Shown in pieces: positions 50,716 to 60,666 of a DNA stretch of 64,000 nt; positions within the stretch are counted from its first letter, which is position 1; each line of letters opens with the position of its first letter. The notes beneath the pieces were generated by a model. The model saw nothing but the letters and a program-made list of their open reading frames with translations. It was not told the DNA's origin and did no database searches. The translations under genes were made by a program, and so were the position numbers. Source of the stretch: an uncultured Lachnospiraceae bacterium (GTDB lineage Bacteria > Bacillota > Clostridia > Lachnospirales > Lachnospiraceae); contig CANSTU010000003.1 in NCBI GenBank assembly GCA_947650005.1, positions 27,049 through 91,048 of the forward strand, written 5' to 3'.

Positions 50716-52275
50716 CTATTTCGGCAAACGGTAAGGCTTTACCTTGCGGACCACATCCATGATCGTCCCGTCCCTGCTTTCTATGATCCCCACTACCCGG
50801 TCTTCAAATTCGATCGGCTCCGGTTCCCCTGAAATCCCGTATGCAATATTCCGTAGATTTTCAATGGATGTGAACGGAAGCCTCACATCCTTCATGGCTT
50901 CTATCAGATCCCGTCTTTGGGGATTGATCGCGATTCCGTAATCCGTAACCACCACGTCCACCGACTCTCCGGGCGTCGTTACCGTGGTCACCGCTGTGCG
51001 TACCGTAGGCGTCCTTCCCTGAAGCAAAGGTACGATAACGATCGTACACTTTGCTCCCGCTGCCGTATCCGGATGGCCTCCCTGGGCCCCAATGATCGTG
51101 CCGTCCGAACCGACTACCACATTGCAGTTAAAATTCACGTCTACCTCCAGAGCTCCAAGGATGACGAAATCCAGTTTATTTACCACTGCGCCCTTATTGA
51201 ATGGGTCCGCATATTCACCGGCGCTAATTCGGAAATGCTTTAAATCTTTTACCGATTCCACTGCGTCCAAATCAAAATCCTGTGTATCCAGCAGGCAGTC
51301 CACCTGATCATGGATCAGCAGATCGCACATGGGCTTGGTCAGCCCTCCGACGCCGAAGCGCATTCGTATCCCCCGCTGCCTCATGACCTTCGCTAGAAAA
51401 ACCGTGGACGCGATCGAGGCGCCCCCGACTCCGGTCTGATAGGAAAATCCGTCTTTGAAGTACGGAGAATTTACCACAAACTGCGTACAATAGTCCGCCA
51501 TCATGAGTTTCCGCATGCTAGTAGTGGGTGCGGCCGCCCCGGAAGCAATTTTCTGCGGATCCCCAATGGCGTCCACGACCACCACATAGTCCACCTTTGT
51601 CATGGAAATATGGGCGGGAAAGTTGGGAAACGCGACCAGGCAGTCCGTAATCGCAACCACCCTGTCCGCATAGTCGGCATCCACCATCGCATAGGAGAGT
51701 ACGCCGCAGTCCGCCTTTCCTCCAATTCCACGGCAATTTCCATAGTCGTCACAGGTCGGAGCCCCTATAAAAGAAATATCCACCTTCACCTCTCCGGTTT
51801 CGATGGCGCGGACGCGTCCTCCATGGGAACGCATAATTGCAAGCCCCTGCAGTTTCCCATCGGAAATAGCCTCCCCGATTTTCCCCCTTACGCCCGAGGA
51901 GTGGATATTGGTAATCGTACCGTCTTCGATATACTTTACCAGCCCGTCATGGGCTTTTCCCAGAGAGCTGGCGCATATGGTAATATCCCGAATCCCCAAT
52001 CGGTGTACCTCTTCCATGACCATATTCACCACATAATCCCCATCCCGGAAATGGTGGTGGAATCCCAGCGTCATTCCATCGTGGATACCACACTTTATCA
52101 GGGCTTCCCGTATATTTTTCACCAGCTTATCCCCGCCGGAACGCACTACGCACCGAGTATGTGCGCCCACCTTCGTATACTCATGATTGTCAAAATGGGA
52201 ATTTCCCTGAAAAATTTCCTTTCCTGTGATGGCCAATATGTCCTCCGGAATATCCCTTCCAACCGCGTTGATCAT
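50716..52275 (-). CDS. citF: Citrate lyase alpha subunit (CitF family)
   Basis: RCVVRSGGDKLVKNIREALIKCGIHDGMTLGFHHHFRDGDYVVNMVMEEV, TGVGGASIAS; downstream of citD/citE. Confidence 0.92.
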   Translation of the reverse strand: MINAVGRDIPEDILAITGKEIFQGNSHFDNHEYTKVGAHTRCVVRSGGDKLVKNIREALIKCGIHDGMTLGFHHHFRDGDYVVNMVMEEVHRLGIRDITICASSLGKAHDGLVKYIEDGTITNIHSSGVRGKIGEAISDGKLQGLAIMRSHGGRVRAIETGEVKVDISFIGAPTCDDYGNCRGIGGKADCGVLSYAMVDADYADRVVAITDCLVAFPNFPAHISMTKVDYVVVVDAIGDPQKIASGAAAPTTSMRKLMMADYCTQFVVNSPYFKDGFSYQTGVGGASIASTVFLAKVMRQRGIRMRFGVGGLTKPMCDLLIHDQVDCLLDTQDFDLDAVESVKDLKHFRISAGEYADPFNKGAVVNKLDFVILGALEVDVNFNCNVVVGSDGTIIGAQGGHPDTAAGAKCTIVIVPLLQGRTPTVRTAVTTVTTPGESVDVVVTDYGIAINPQRRDLIEAMKDVRLPFTSIENLRNIAYGISGEPEPIEFEDRVVGIIESRDGTIMDVVRKVKPYRLPK

Positions 52276-53189
52276 ATCCGTAACTCCTCCGTCGTATATT
52301 TCCCCGACTTTTCCGCAAGCGCGATGATTCGCTTCGCTCCTTCATAAAAAGCGATGTCAATCATCTTTCCGTCCACAGTAAAGACACCGACTCCCTCCTC
52401 GCGCCTTCTGTCTATTTCCCGCACCACCTTGACGGAGAATTCCACCTCTCCGGGGGCGGGCGTAAAGATCTCGTGGACTGGCATGATCTGCCTGGGATTG
52501 ATCACGCTCTTTCCGTCGAATCCCAGAAGATGGATCGTTTCCACATCCCTCCTAAATCCTTCCATATCATCCAGAGCCGTATATACCGTATCAAAGCACT
52601 GTACCGCTGCCGCCCTGGCCGCTATGATCAGGTTCTGTCTGGCCCCCAACAGTTCGATTCCTGTTCCGGTAATATGGGTCTGCAAATCTTTCGTATAATC
52701 GCCCCCCGACAGGGCAATCCCTAGCAGACGTCCAGATGATTCGCAGATTTCCAATGCGTTCATCACTCCTCTGGCCGACTCGATGGCCGCCATCATCAGG
52801 GTTCTTCCCTCCGGAATGCCAAATTCCCTTTCCGCGTCGGCAATCGCCGCTTCCACCCTTCGGACATCTTGGCCTGTTTCCGCCTTTGGGATTCTGACCG
52901 CATCCGCTGCGCCCGCCACGGCACATCTGATATCTTCCTTCCAATACGGTGTATTTAGTCCGTTAATCCGCACCACGCGTTCCACTCCACGATAATCCAC
53001 ATGTTTCAATGCCTGGAACAGGCAGAATCTGGCCGCATCCTTTTGGTTCTCCGCCACGGCATCCTCCAGATCCAGGATAACGCAGTCCGGCTGATAGATA
53101 TAAGGATCCCTGATCAGGTTGGGATTCTGGGCGCTCATGAATAACATTGTCCTTCGTAGACGCTTCTTATCCGGATGATTCCTCTTCAT
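52272..53189 (-). CDS. citE: Citrate lyase beta subunit / CitE-like CoA-ester lyase
   Basis: LRRTMLFMSAQNPNLIRDPYIYQPDCVILDLEDAVAENQKDAAR, MAAIESARGVMNALEI, LGFDGKSVINPRQI. Confidence 0.92.
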   Translation of the reverse strand: MKRNHPDKKRLRRTMLFMSAQNPNLIRDPYIYQPDCVILDLEDAVAENQKDAARFCLFQALKHVDYRGVERVVRINGLNTPYWKEDIRCAVAGAADAVRIPKAETGQDVRRVEAAIADAEREFGIPEGRTLMMAAIESARGVMNALEICESSGRLLGIALSGGDYTKDLQTHITGTGIELLGARQNLIIAARAAAVQCFDTVYTALDDMEGFRRDVETIHLLGFDGKSVINPRQIMPVHEIFTPAPGEVEFSVKVVREIDRRREEGVGVFTVDGKMIDIAFYEGAKRIIALAEKSGKYTTEELRI

Positions 53190-53270
53190 GCTTACTCCCA
53201 TCTGCCCGCCTCATCGGGCATACAAATCGGGTAAAAATAACTTCGCCTCCTGTGAAATTGAAGATTTCAC
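53190..53270 (-). repeat. Stem-loop/SD element between citD and citE
   Basis: GTGAAATctTCAATTTCAC-AGGAGGCGAAGTTATTTTTACCCGATTTGTAT-GCCCGATGAGGCGGGC-AGATGGGAGTAAGC-ATG. Confidence 0.75.
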
Positions 53271-53563
53271 GCCAGTTTCCTCCAGGGCAGACCTTCCGTT
53301 TGATGCCAGGATCGATAGGCTGCGCACTGTATCCTGGCCCTGATCGTCCAATCCAGCGCACCTTCATCGATTACGGTTACCTTTGCCTCCGTGATATCCA
53401 GCTCTCCCAACGTTTTGCGGATTACCCCTTCAATCTGCTTTCCATACTGATGGATTACCTTACTTTCTAAGGATAACTCAATTCCGTTTTCTCCCTTTTC
53501 CAACCGTACCATACAGTCACAACGCTGCGTCGTTCCGGCAGACGATGCCTCCATGATTTTCAT
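53267..53563 (-). CDS. citD: Citrate lyase acyl-carrier (gamma) subunit-like protein, lacking the Ser14 attachment site
   Basis: MKIMEASSAGTTQRCDCMVRLE...VTVIDEGALDWTIRARIQCA; adjacent to citE/citF. Confidence 0.85.
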   Translation of the reverse strand: MKIMEASSAGTTQRCDCMVRLEKGENGIELSLESKVIHQYGKQIEGVIRKTLGELDITEAKVTVIDEGALDWTIRARIQCAAYRSWHQTEGLPWRKLA

Positions 53564-54987
53564 ATATCCTTCGTTCCTTTCATAGGACGTTTTCTCCCTG
53601 TCACCGTGTCGAGAGACCTGGCCTGGGAATTTATATTGACGCTCCGATCCATCCAAATCCTCCCGCCGTCCGCCGAGAAGTGAATCTTCACCGTATCACA
53701 GAAGGCCATTCCCGGATATCTCCATTTTAAATATAATAGCTGTTTGTCCTTCCACCAGGCGAATGCCGCAACTTTTATCCGTTTCGGTTGATATTGATGA
53801 TGCAGGTAGTTCCCGGTCATGGATGTCATGGAATATCTCCATTCCCCTGTGCCGCATCGGACGCTGTGCAGTCCTCTCTGATCCCTCATCTTAAAAACCA
53901 CGCCATCCTCTTCCTGTTCTACCTCTATGCTGCGGATCCCATATGCGTTTTCCTCCATATCATAGCTCCCCTCCTGCCCTGCCTCCAATGGGATCCCCTG
54001 CGTAGGGACCCGCTCCATCGACAGCCGTTTTGCCCTCTTTTGCAGGTCTTCCCTGAACAGGTGAAAGCGCACGTTCTGATCCTCCAGGCCCAGGTCATGT
54101 ACGATATGGTTCCACAGATCTTCCCCTTCACAGGCGGCTGTCGCGGTGAGAGCCATATTTTTATCTGGAATAACAGCCAGCGTCTGGCCAAAGGCCCCTC
54201 CCGCCAGGAAACAGCCTCCTCGCGATTCCCAATGGTATGCATACCCCGAATTCTCACCTAGCGAAAATGGGATTCTCCCCATCGCAGTATCAATCCATGC
54301 TTTAGGCAGCAGTTGCTGTCCGTTCCACGAACCGCGCTGCAGATAAAACAGCCCCGCTTTATGGAGACTTAACGTACTTAGGGATAATCCATTGCCTCCC
54401 GGGTTAATCCCCTCCGGGCTGACATCCCAGGTATAATCGTCGATTCCCAATGGCTCAAAAAACCTCGTGCGAAGGTATTCCTCCGTCCTCATGCCAATTG
54501 CCCTCTGAAGGATGGCAGACAAAATATAACTGTTCCCGCTGGAATACTGATAATGGGTAAGGGGCTCATAAGCCATAGGCTCTCGGAAAAAGGCCTCCAG
54601 CCAGCTTGACTGCAGGGGCCTCCACTCATTCCCGCTGATCATCCTGCCATGTCCGTTCTGCATCCTGATCAGGCTTTCCACCGTCATTCTTTCATATCTG
54701 CGATCATAATCCGTCTGAAAATATTCCGGGAAAAAATCTACCACCGTATCGGACATTCTGATTTTTCCTTCATACATTGCAAATCCGATCGCAGTATTCG
54801 TAAAAATCTTTGTCAAGGAATGTATGATGTAAGGGGTATGGATATCATACGGTTTCCATTCACCGCAAAAGATGATTTTATCCCCCCTAGAAAGGATCAG
54901 ATTATGAATCTCTATGTGATCCCGTTCTATGTGATCCAACAAAGTATGGATGCTGTACTCTATCGCCTCCACCGTTACCCTCTCCAT
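53560..54987 (-). CDS. Serine hydrolase, beta-lactamase/class C fold, no signal peptide
   Basis: SxxK motif IIHSLTKIFTNTAIG; YSSGNSYI; 4-bp overlap with citD; start uncertain (TTG at 55026 possible). Confidence 0.85.
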   Translation of the reverse strand: MERVTVEAIEYSIHTLLDHIERDHIEIHNLILSRGDKIIFCGEWKPYDIHTPYIIHSLTKIFTNTAIGFAMYEGKIRMSDTVVDFFPEYFQTDYDRRYERMTVESLIRMQNGHGRMISGNEWRPLQSSWLEAFFREPMAYEPLTHYQYSSGNSYILSAILQRAIGMRTEEYLRTRFFEPLGIDDYTWDVSPEGINPGGNGLSLSTLSLHKAGLFYLQRGSWNGQQLLPKAWIDTAMGRIPFSLGENSGYAYHWESRGGCFLAGGAFGQTLAVIPDKNMALTATAACEGEDLWNHIVHDLGLEDQNVRFHLFREDLQKRAKRLSMERVPTQGIPLEAGQEGSYDMEENAYGIRSIEVEQEEDGVVFKMRDQRGLHSVRCGTGEWRYSMTSMTGNYLHHQYQPKRIKVAAFAWWKDKQLLYLKWRYPGMAFCDTVKIHFSADGGRIWMDRSVNINSQARSLDTVTGRKRPMKGTKDI

Positions 54988-55066
54988 AAAAACATCCTGC
55001 AGGACCGGAAGTCCGCCGATTGACAACGCGGCCCGCAGGATGTCGTCCCTTTTTATTTTTGATGTG

Positions 55067-56764
55067 TTATCTGGTTAACGTATCATATAAAGACTGATAA
55101 TTCTCCAGATATCCTTCCACGTTCAGGGCCGCACACCGATCCAGATGGCCCTTCCACTTTGCCTCATCAATGCCAAGGGTCACGGATTCTGCAACAAAAT
55201 TCTGGATATAGGTGTCAATTTCCGTGAACATCTGGGTTCTTTCCGCCGCCGCTTCCAGCGTATCGTTTCCCAGAGGAAACCCTTCTTCATAGGCATGGCC
55301 GCCGTCAGGGCCGTAATCATTCATTCCGAATTTATTATATTCGATGGAAAAACCGACATACGCCCTCATTTGCTCCTCTTCCAACGTACACAGAACCGGA
55401 AGACGGTTCTGCCCCCCGGTGGTCAGGGATGCCTGTGAACGGTTCGCGTAAGGTTTATTCGTGAAATCGGACTGATTTGCCCGCTTTCCTTCTTCGTCAA
55501 AGACCCATCCTGCGCCTTCCGGCCCGAAACGGCCCACAAAACGATTCTCGGAAGAAGAGTTCATCCACTCGCACATCACCAGCAGCTCCTCCGGATGCTC
55601 ACAGGCGGTGGTTATGGTAAAGATATGGTTCGCTAGTTCACCGGCCGGGTCATTCTGCTGGATAACCGAACCATACTCGCTTTCGGGCGGAAGCAGGTAG
55701 GTAAATTCTTCTCCCACTTCATTACCGGTAACAGTCGTCATAAGACCTCCTGCATTGATAAATCCCAGCTGATCCGCATTTCCCTTGGCCGTCCTGTCCG
55801 TATATTCCTGTACCATCCCATCCTGATCCAGAAGCCCTTCGGAATACAGCTTGTTCAGATACTGAAGCATTTCATAAAAGCGTTCATCGGTAGGCACAAA
55901 GATGACCTGTCCGTCTTCTACCATGATATACTGCTGGGCGCGGTTGGCTCCGTCATTAATCAGGCCAAACATATTCATCCAGCTGTATAAACCATCGTTG
56001 TTGTCCAATCCAAAAAAGGAATACGGAATCTCATCATTCGGATCCCCGTTTCCGTTGGCATCCTGTTCCTTGAATGCTTTCAGCACCTCATAGAGCTCAT
56101 CCGTGGTCGTCGGGACAGACATGCCGACCCTTTCCAGCCATTTGGTATTAATCGACCAAAAAAAGCGCGGATATACGCCATTTATCCGTACCTGTGGCAG
56201 TGAATACAGTCGGCCATTAATCGCCTCCGAGCCTGCCACCGCCGGTTCCTGACGATACATGAAATCATACATCCAGGGCGCGTATTCCGGAAGCAGATCC
56301 GTAATATCCATACATTGATCCGTGAAGTTGGCAATATTATTGATCGGCCCGCAGATAACGTCCGGCAGATCCCCGGAAGCGAATAGGACGGAAAGCCGTT
56401 CATCCCAGCTTTGTGAGGAAACCTCCTCCACCTCAATCTTAATCCCCGTCGCTTCCAGGGCCTGCATCAGGATTTCCTTATCCTCGATGGTCCCCACATC
56501 ATTTACATCTTTTTCCCACAATATTTTGTAAGTATAGGAGCCGTCTGAAATAGGAAGGATAAACTCTCCGTTTTCATCGTAATACTGATTGGCGGCTCCG
56601 GAGACCTCCGCAGCGTCCGTTTCTGTGGCAGCTTCTTTTGCTGCGGTTTCCTCCGATACCACTTCCGTACTGGACGGGGACGAGCCGCAGGCACATGTCC
56701 CGACCACCAGAACCGCTGTCATTGCCAGTCCGGTCATCCGTTTTAAAAGTTGTTGATAACGCAT
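55067..56764 (-). CDS. Extracellular solute-binding lipoprotein (LplA/YtcQ-like)
   Basis: MRYQQLLKRMTGLAMTAVLVVGTCACGSSPSS lipobox; start after AAGGAGGG SD. Confidence 0.9.
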   Translation of the reverse strand: MRYQQLLKRMTGLAMTAVLVVGTCACGSSPSSTEVVSEETAAKEAATETDAAEVSGAANQYYDENGEFILPISDGSYTYKILWEKDVNDVGTIEDKEILMQALEATGIKIEVEEVSSQSWDERLSVLFASGDLPDVICGPINNIANFTDQCMDITDLLPEYAPWMYDFMYRQEPAVAGSEAINGRLYSLPQVRINGVYPRFFWSINTKWLERVGMSVPTTTDELYEVLKAFKEQDANGNGDPNDEIPYSFFGLDNNDGLYSWMNMFGLINDGANRAQQYIMVEDGQVIFVPTDERFYEMLQYLNKLYSEGLLDQDGMVQEYTDRTAKGNADQLGFINAGGLMTTVTGNEVGEEFTYLLPPESEYGSVIQQNDPAGELANHIFTITTACEHPEELLVMCEWMNSSSENRFVGRFGPEGAGWVFDEEGKRANQSDFTNKPYANRSQASLTTGGQNRLPVLCTLEEEQMRAYVGFSIEYNKFGMNDYGPDGGHAYEEGFPLGNDTLEAAAERTQMFTEIDTYIQNFVAESVTLGIDEAKWKGHLDRCAALNVEGYLENYQSLYDTLTR

Positions 56765-56902
56765 CTTTCCCTCCTTAACCGGGAGTCCGTTTTTGATCCG
56801 CACCCCCATCCTTGTATGAAATTATGTATATTTATCTGAAGATAACAGAAATGAAGGATCGGCCATTCATTCCGTTATCTTACATTCCCGAAAAACCAAA
56901 GA

Positions 56903-57784
56903 TTATCCCTTGATGGATCCGATCAGCACTCCCTTTTCAAAATATTTTTGAATAAAAGGGTACGCGCAGATGATTGGAACCGTAGCAACCACAATTACCC
57001 CATACTTAATCATCTGAGAAATTTCCATCAAATATTTTACCGCATCCGCATCCATCTCATCCGTAGTGGTAAGATTCTGGCCCTGGATGAGAATATCCCT
57101 CAGAACCAGCTGTAACGGCTGTAATTTACTGTTAGTGGTATAAATCAGGGCATTAAAGTATGAGTTCCATTGCCAAACGGCTATATACAGAATCATGACG
57201 GCTAAAATCGTCTTTGACAGTGGGATTACAACGGAGAAGAAGAATTTTACGTTTCCACATCCGTCGAGTCGGGCCGCTTCCAACAATTCGTCCGGGACAT
57301 TTCCCATAAAAAAAGTGCGGGCAACGATGATATTGGACACGGTAATGCAATTGAGAATGATCAGGATCCACGGTGTATTCAGTAAGTGGATCTTACTCAC
57401 GACTAAGTAGGTAGGAATCAGCCCTCCCTGGAAAAACATGAGGAAAGTGAGAAACTTCATGACAGCATTCCTTCCCAGCAGATCCTTTCTGGAAAGCGCA
57501 TATGCGGAAGGAATCGTCAAAGCCATGCCGAATATCACCGACCCGATGGTATAGAAAATGGTATTGCGATAACCCATCCATAATCTCTTTTCCTTCATGA
57601 TATACTGATATGCGGAAAGCGTAATATCCTTTGGCAACAACACCACATTCCCAGCGGCCACCTGTTCAGGCGCACTGACAGAAGCGATGAGCACAAAATA
57701 AATCGGATATGCGCAAATCACCAGCACAAACACGGAAATCAATATAAAAAACAACTCCAGAATACGATCCGCTTTTTTATTCAT
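56903..57784 (-). CDS. Carbohydrate ABC transporter permease (YtcP/LplC-like)
   Basis: ELLEAARLDGCGNVKFFFSVVIPLSKTILAVM. Confidence 0.92.
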   Translation of the reverse strand: MNKKADRILELFFILISVFVLVICAYPIYFVLIASVSAPEQVAAGNVVLLPKDITLSAYQYIMKEKRLWMGYRNTIFYTIGSVIFGMALTIPSAYALSRKDLLGRNAVMKFLTFLMFFQGGLIPTYLVVSKIHLLNTPWILIILNCITVSNIIVARTFFMGNVPDELLEAARLDGCGNVKFFFSVVIPLSKTILAVMILYIAVWQWNSYFNALIYTTNSKLQPLQLVLRDILIQGQNLTTTDEMDADAVKYLMEISQMIKYGVIVVATVPIICAYPFIQKYFEKGVLIGSIKG

Positions 57785-57893
57785 TTTGCTCCCCTCTGCC
57801 CGCTTTAGCGGGCGCTTATATCAGGGAGGTTGAAAGCGCCTTTCTTTCAACCTTGCTCCCCTCTGCCCGCTTCAGCGGGCACTCACATCATAT
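57785..57893 (-). repeat. Tandem stem-loop/SD element between permease genes
   Basis: GCCCGCTGAAGCGGGC-AGAGGGGAGCAA-GGTTGAAAGaaaggcgCTTTCAACC-TCCCTGATATAAGC-GCCCGCTAAAGCGGGC-AGAGGGGAGCAAA-ATG. Confidence 0.85.
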
Positions 57894-58826
57894 CTACCAC
57901 AAGGAAGAATCCGTCGTCTTACGCGCCACTTTGTTCGCCGCGATTAGGATCAGGCAGTTTATCACATTATTGAATAATCCGATTGCCGCCGCATAGCTAT
58001 ACTGGGTGCTCAGCAAACCCATCTTATATACATAGGTACTGATGATTTCCGACACGCCCAAGTTCGTGGCATTCTGCATCAGGAAAGCCTTTTCAAAGCC
58101 CACATTCAATAAATTTCCTGATTCCATGATCAACAGAATGATCAGCATGGGGACGACGCTCGGCATGTCCACATGGATAATCCGCTGGAGCTTATTGGCC
58201 CCATCCATGATTGCCGCCTCATGCAATTCTTCGCTTACCCCGGTCAGCCCGGCAATAAAAATGATTGCGTTATATCCCAGATGGGACCAGACCCGCGTCC
58301 ATGCATACAGGTGTGGAAAATAACCTGGATCTCCCATGAAATCGACGGATATGCCGAGAAGAACATTGACAATACCGCTGCCGGGCAGAAGGAACACCTT
58401 TAACATACCCACAAGGACCACCATGGAAATAAAATGGGGCATGTAAGAAACCGTCTGAAGTAGCCTTGCGAACCGCTTAAATGGAAGATACTTTAGAACA
58501 ACGGCCAAAAGCAACGCCAGCGGAAGCGTGATTGCCAGACAATACAAGCTCAAAATTAGAGTATTCTTTAACAGGCTCCAAAAGGAATAGGAAGTAATGA
58601 ATTTCTCTATGTATTTTATGCCCGCCCATGGGCTTCCTGTTATTCCTTTGGACGGCTTGAAATCACGAAATGCGATCTGTAAACCATAGATCGGAGCCAC
58701 ATTAAAAACAATAAAATAAAGTACTGTGGGAGCAAGAAACAGATATAACCCCCTGTTTTTCCAAATTTGGGGCCACAGCCCTTTCTTCAACCGGACATTG
58801 CCCCCATCTTGCACCTTTTTTCCCAT
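57894..58826 (-). CDS. Carbohydrate ABC transporter permease (YteP/LplB-like)
   Basis: LFLAPTVLYFIVFNVAPIYGLQIAFRDFKPSKGI, EAAIMDGANKLQRIIHVDMPSVVPM. Confidence 0.93.
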   Translation of the reverse strand: MGKKVQDGGNVRLKKGLWPQIWKNRGLYLFLAPTVLYFIVFNVAPIYGLQIAFRDFKPSKGITGSPWAGIKYIEKFITSYSFWSLLKNTLILSLYCLAITLPLALLLAVVLKYLPFKRFARLLQTVSYMPHFISMVVLVGMLKVFLLPGSGIVNVLLGISVDFMGDPGYFPHLYAWTRVWSHLGYNAIIFIAGLTGVSEELHEAAIMDGANKLQRIIHVDMPSVVPMLIILLIMESGNLLNVGFEKAFLMQNATNLGVSEIISTYVYKMGLLSTQYSYAAAIGLFNNVINCLILIAANKVARKTTDSSLW

Positions 58827-58873
58827 ATCCCATCCTCCCAAATCTTCTTCTGCTAGGAATAATTATAAAAAAA

Positions 58874-58905
58874 CCGCAGTTATTCCGTTATGGAAATAAC
58901 TACGG
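58874..58905 (-). terminator. Terminator/attenuator between sensor kinase and transporter genes
   Basis: Minus strand CCGTAGTTATTTCCATAACGGAATAACTGCGGTTTTTTT. Confidence 0.8.
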
Positions 58906-58931
58906 TCTTTCCTGTACTTTTCTACTGTACT

Positions 58932-60659
58932 TTACTTTCCGATTTCCCCCTTTGCCCGCGGGAGCCGGATTTTGACGTCCGTCCCTTTCCCATATACGCT
59001 GTCAATGGTGACTCCGTAGGAGGTCCCATACAGATTTCTGATCCGCAGACAGGAATTGGCGATTCCTATGCGCTTTAGCTTCAGGCTATTTCTTTGCAGT
59101 TCTTCTTCATTATTCAGAACCTTATGCAACTCTTCCAGCCTCCCGGGCGCGATTCCGCATCCGTCGTCATGTATCACGATTTCTACCTCATCGTACAAAG
59201 TTGGCAGGCAACGGACTTCTATATGCCCTTCCTCCCTTCCCTTCATCCCATGTTGAACTGCATTTTCAACCAAGGGCTGGATCAGCATTTTGGGAACAGA
59301 CATATGCAGCATTTCTTCTGGCGTTTCTATCGTCCCCTTATATTTTCCGTCAAACCTTACTTCAATAATATGGAAATAGTGCCGGATCATTTCCAATTCT
59401 TGGTTCAACGTTACGAATTCCGGGGCACGCAGGGAATAGTGAAATATAACGCTCATATCTACGGCAATATCCGCAATAACCGGCACATCATAGGCCACTG
59501 CGATCCCGCAGATACACTGGAGCGTATTGAGCACGAAATGGGGATTAATCTGATTTTCCAATATCCTGAATTCATTTTCCTTTGCTTCGATTTCCTTCTC
59601 ATATAACTGCTGCTGTGTATACAGCATTTTATAGGATATCTCCGTTTGGTGATCCAGCATGTCGTTGACCGCCTTAGCAATATGTCCGATCTCATCGTCC
59701 CGGTCCATGGTAATACGTTTTTTTAACCCACCGGATATCACGTGCTCAATCTGGCCATCTAAGTCGGATATCGGTCTTACAATGCCGGTATTATAGATTT
59801 GAAGCAAAGCATATAACAATAAAAATGCCATAAAGATCATCAGGAAGACCATATAACGGAACTCAATATATCTGTTCCGGATCGCTTCATAGTTCAGTAT
59901 ATATCCGATCCCCCATCCCGTTCCCCGAATATTCTGCATATCCATGTCCGGTATTTTTTCATTCCCCTCCTCCGGCCTTTTGTTTTTCTGCAAAACATCT
60001 ATGATTTTTCCACCTTGATCTACAAGACAGATGGTGCCAATGGAATCTTCCCCTTCACGATCCAAGATTGCTCCCACCTGTTTTTTATCCACGATCACCA
60101 CTAGGCAGCCTACTTGCTGCCGCCAGAAGGAATTAATACGTGTCAGATAATACACAGGCTGGATATATGCGATATAAGAATCCCTCCCATCCTCATCATA
60201 AATGATCTGAAAGGCCGATTCCTGAACCCTGGTTTCATATTCCATCCTGTGAAACCGAAGGACCTGGTGAAGAATATCGTCGTCTTTGTAGTGGAAAAAA
60301 ATCCTTCCGTCCGACCGGTACAGTGCAACATCCTGTATATAATTATTCCCCTTCACCAAAGAGTCTATGGTCTGTATAAAGTATTTGTGGTTCTTATACA
60401 ATTCATAATCATTCGAAGGGATTAAGTAGTTTTCAATCGATGAGCCTATGGATAAATAATAAGCTGCTGTCCGGATTTCGTTAAATGATTTCTCTATTGC
60501 CTCCGTTATCTGGGAAACGGAGGCCGAAGCATGTTCCATATTCTGTTGTGTGATACTCCGCGACAGATGGATAAACGTTCCAAATTGAAAGATCACCATC
60601 AACAGGCCTATGAAAATGGATACCCTCAGGAATTTGTAATATATGGTCTTCTTTTTCAT
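58932..60659 (-). CDS. Sensor histidine kinase, YesM type
   Basis: HAMP-like segment, QINPHFVLNTLQCICGIA, DDGCGIAPGRLEELHKVL; start MKKKTIYYKF. Confidence 0.93.
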   Translation of the reverse strand: MKKKTIYYKFLRVSIFIGLLMVIFQFGTFIHLSRSITQQNMEHASASVSQITEAIEKSFNEIRTAAYYLSIGSSIENYLIPSNDYELYKNHKYFIQTIDSLVKGNNYIQDVALYRSDGRIFFHYKDDDILHQVLRFHRMEYETRVQESAFQIIYDEDGRDSYIAYIQPVYYLTRINSFWRQQVGCLVVIVDKKQVGAILDREGEDSIGTICLVDQGGKIIDVLQKNKRPEEGNEKIPDMDMQNIRGTGWGIGYILNYEAIRNRYIEFRYMVFLMIFMAFLLLYALLQIYNTGIVRPISDLDGQIEHVISGGLKKRITMDRDDEIGHIAKAVNDMLDHQTEISYKMLYTQQQLYEKEIEAKENEFRILENQINPHFVLNTLQCICGIAVAYDVPVIADIAVDMSVIFHYSLRAPEFVTLNQELEMIRHYFHIIEVRFDGKYKGTIETPEEMLHMSVPKMLIQPLVENAVQHGMKGREEGHIEVRCLPTLYDEVEIVIHDDGCGIAPGRLEELHKVLNNEEELQRNSLKLKRIGIANSCLRIRNLYGTSYGVTIDSVYGKGTDVKIRLPRAKGEIGK

Positions 60660-60666
60660 CGGAACC

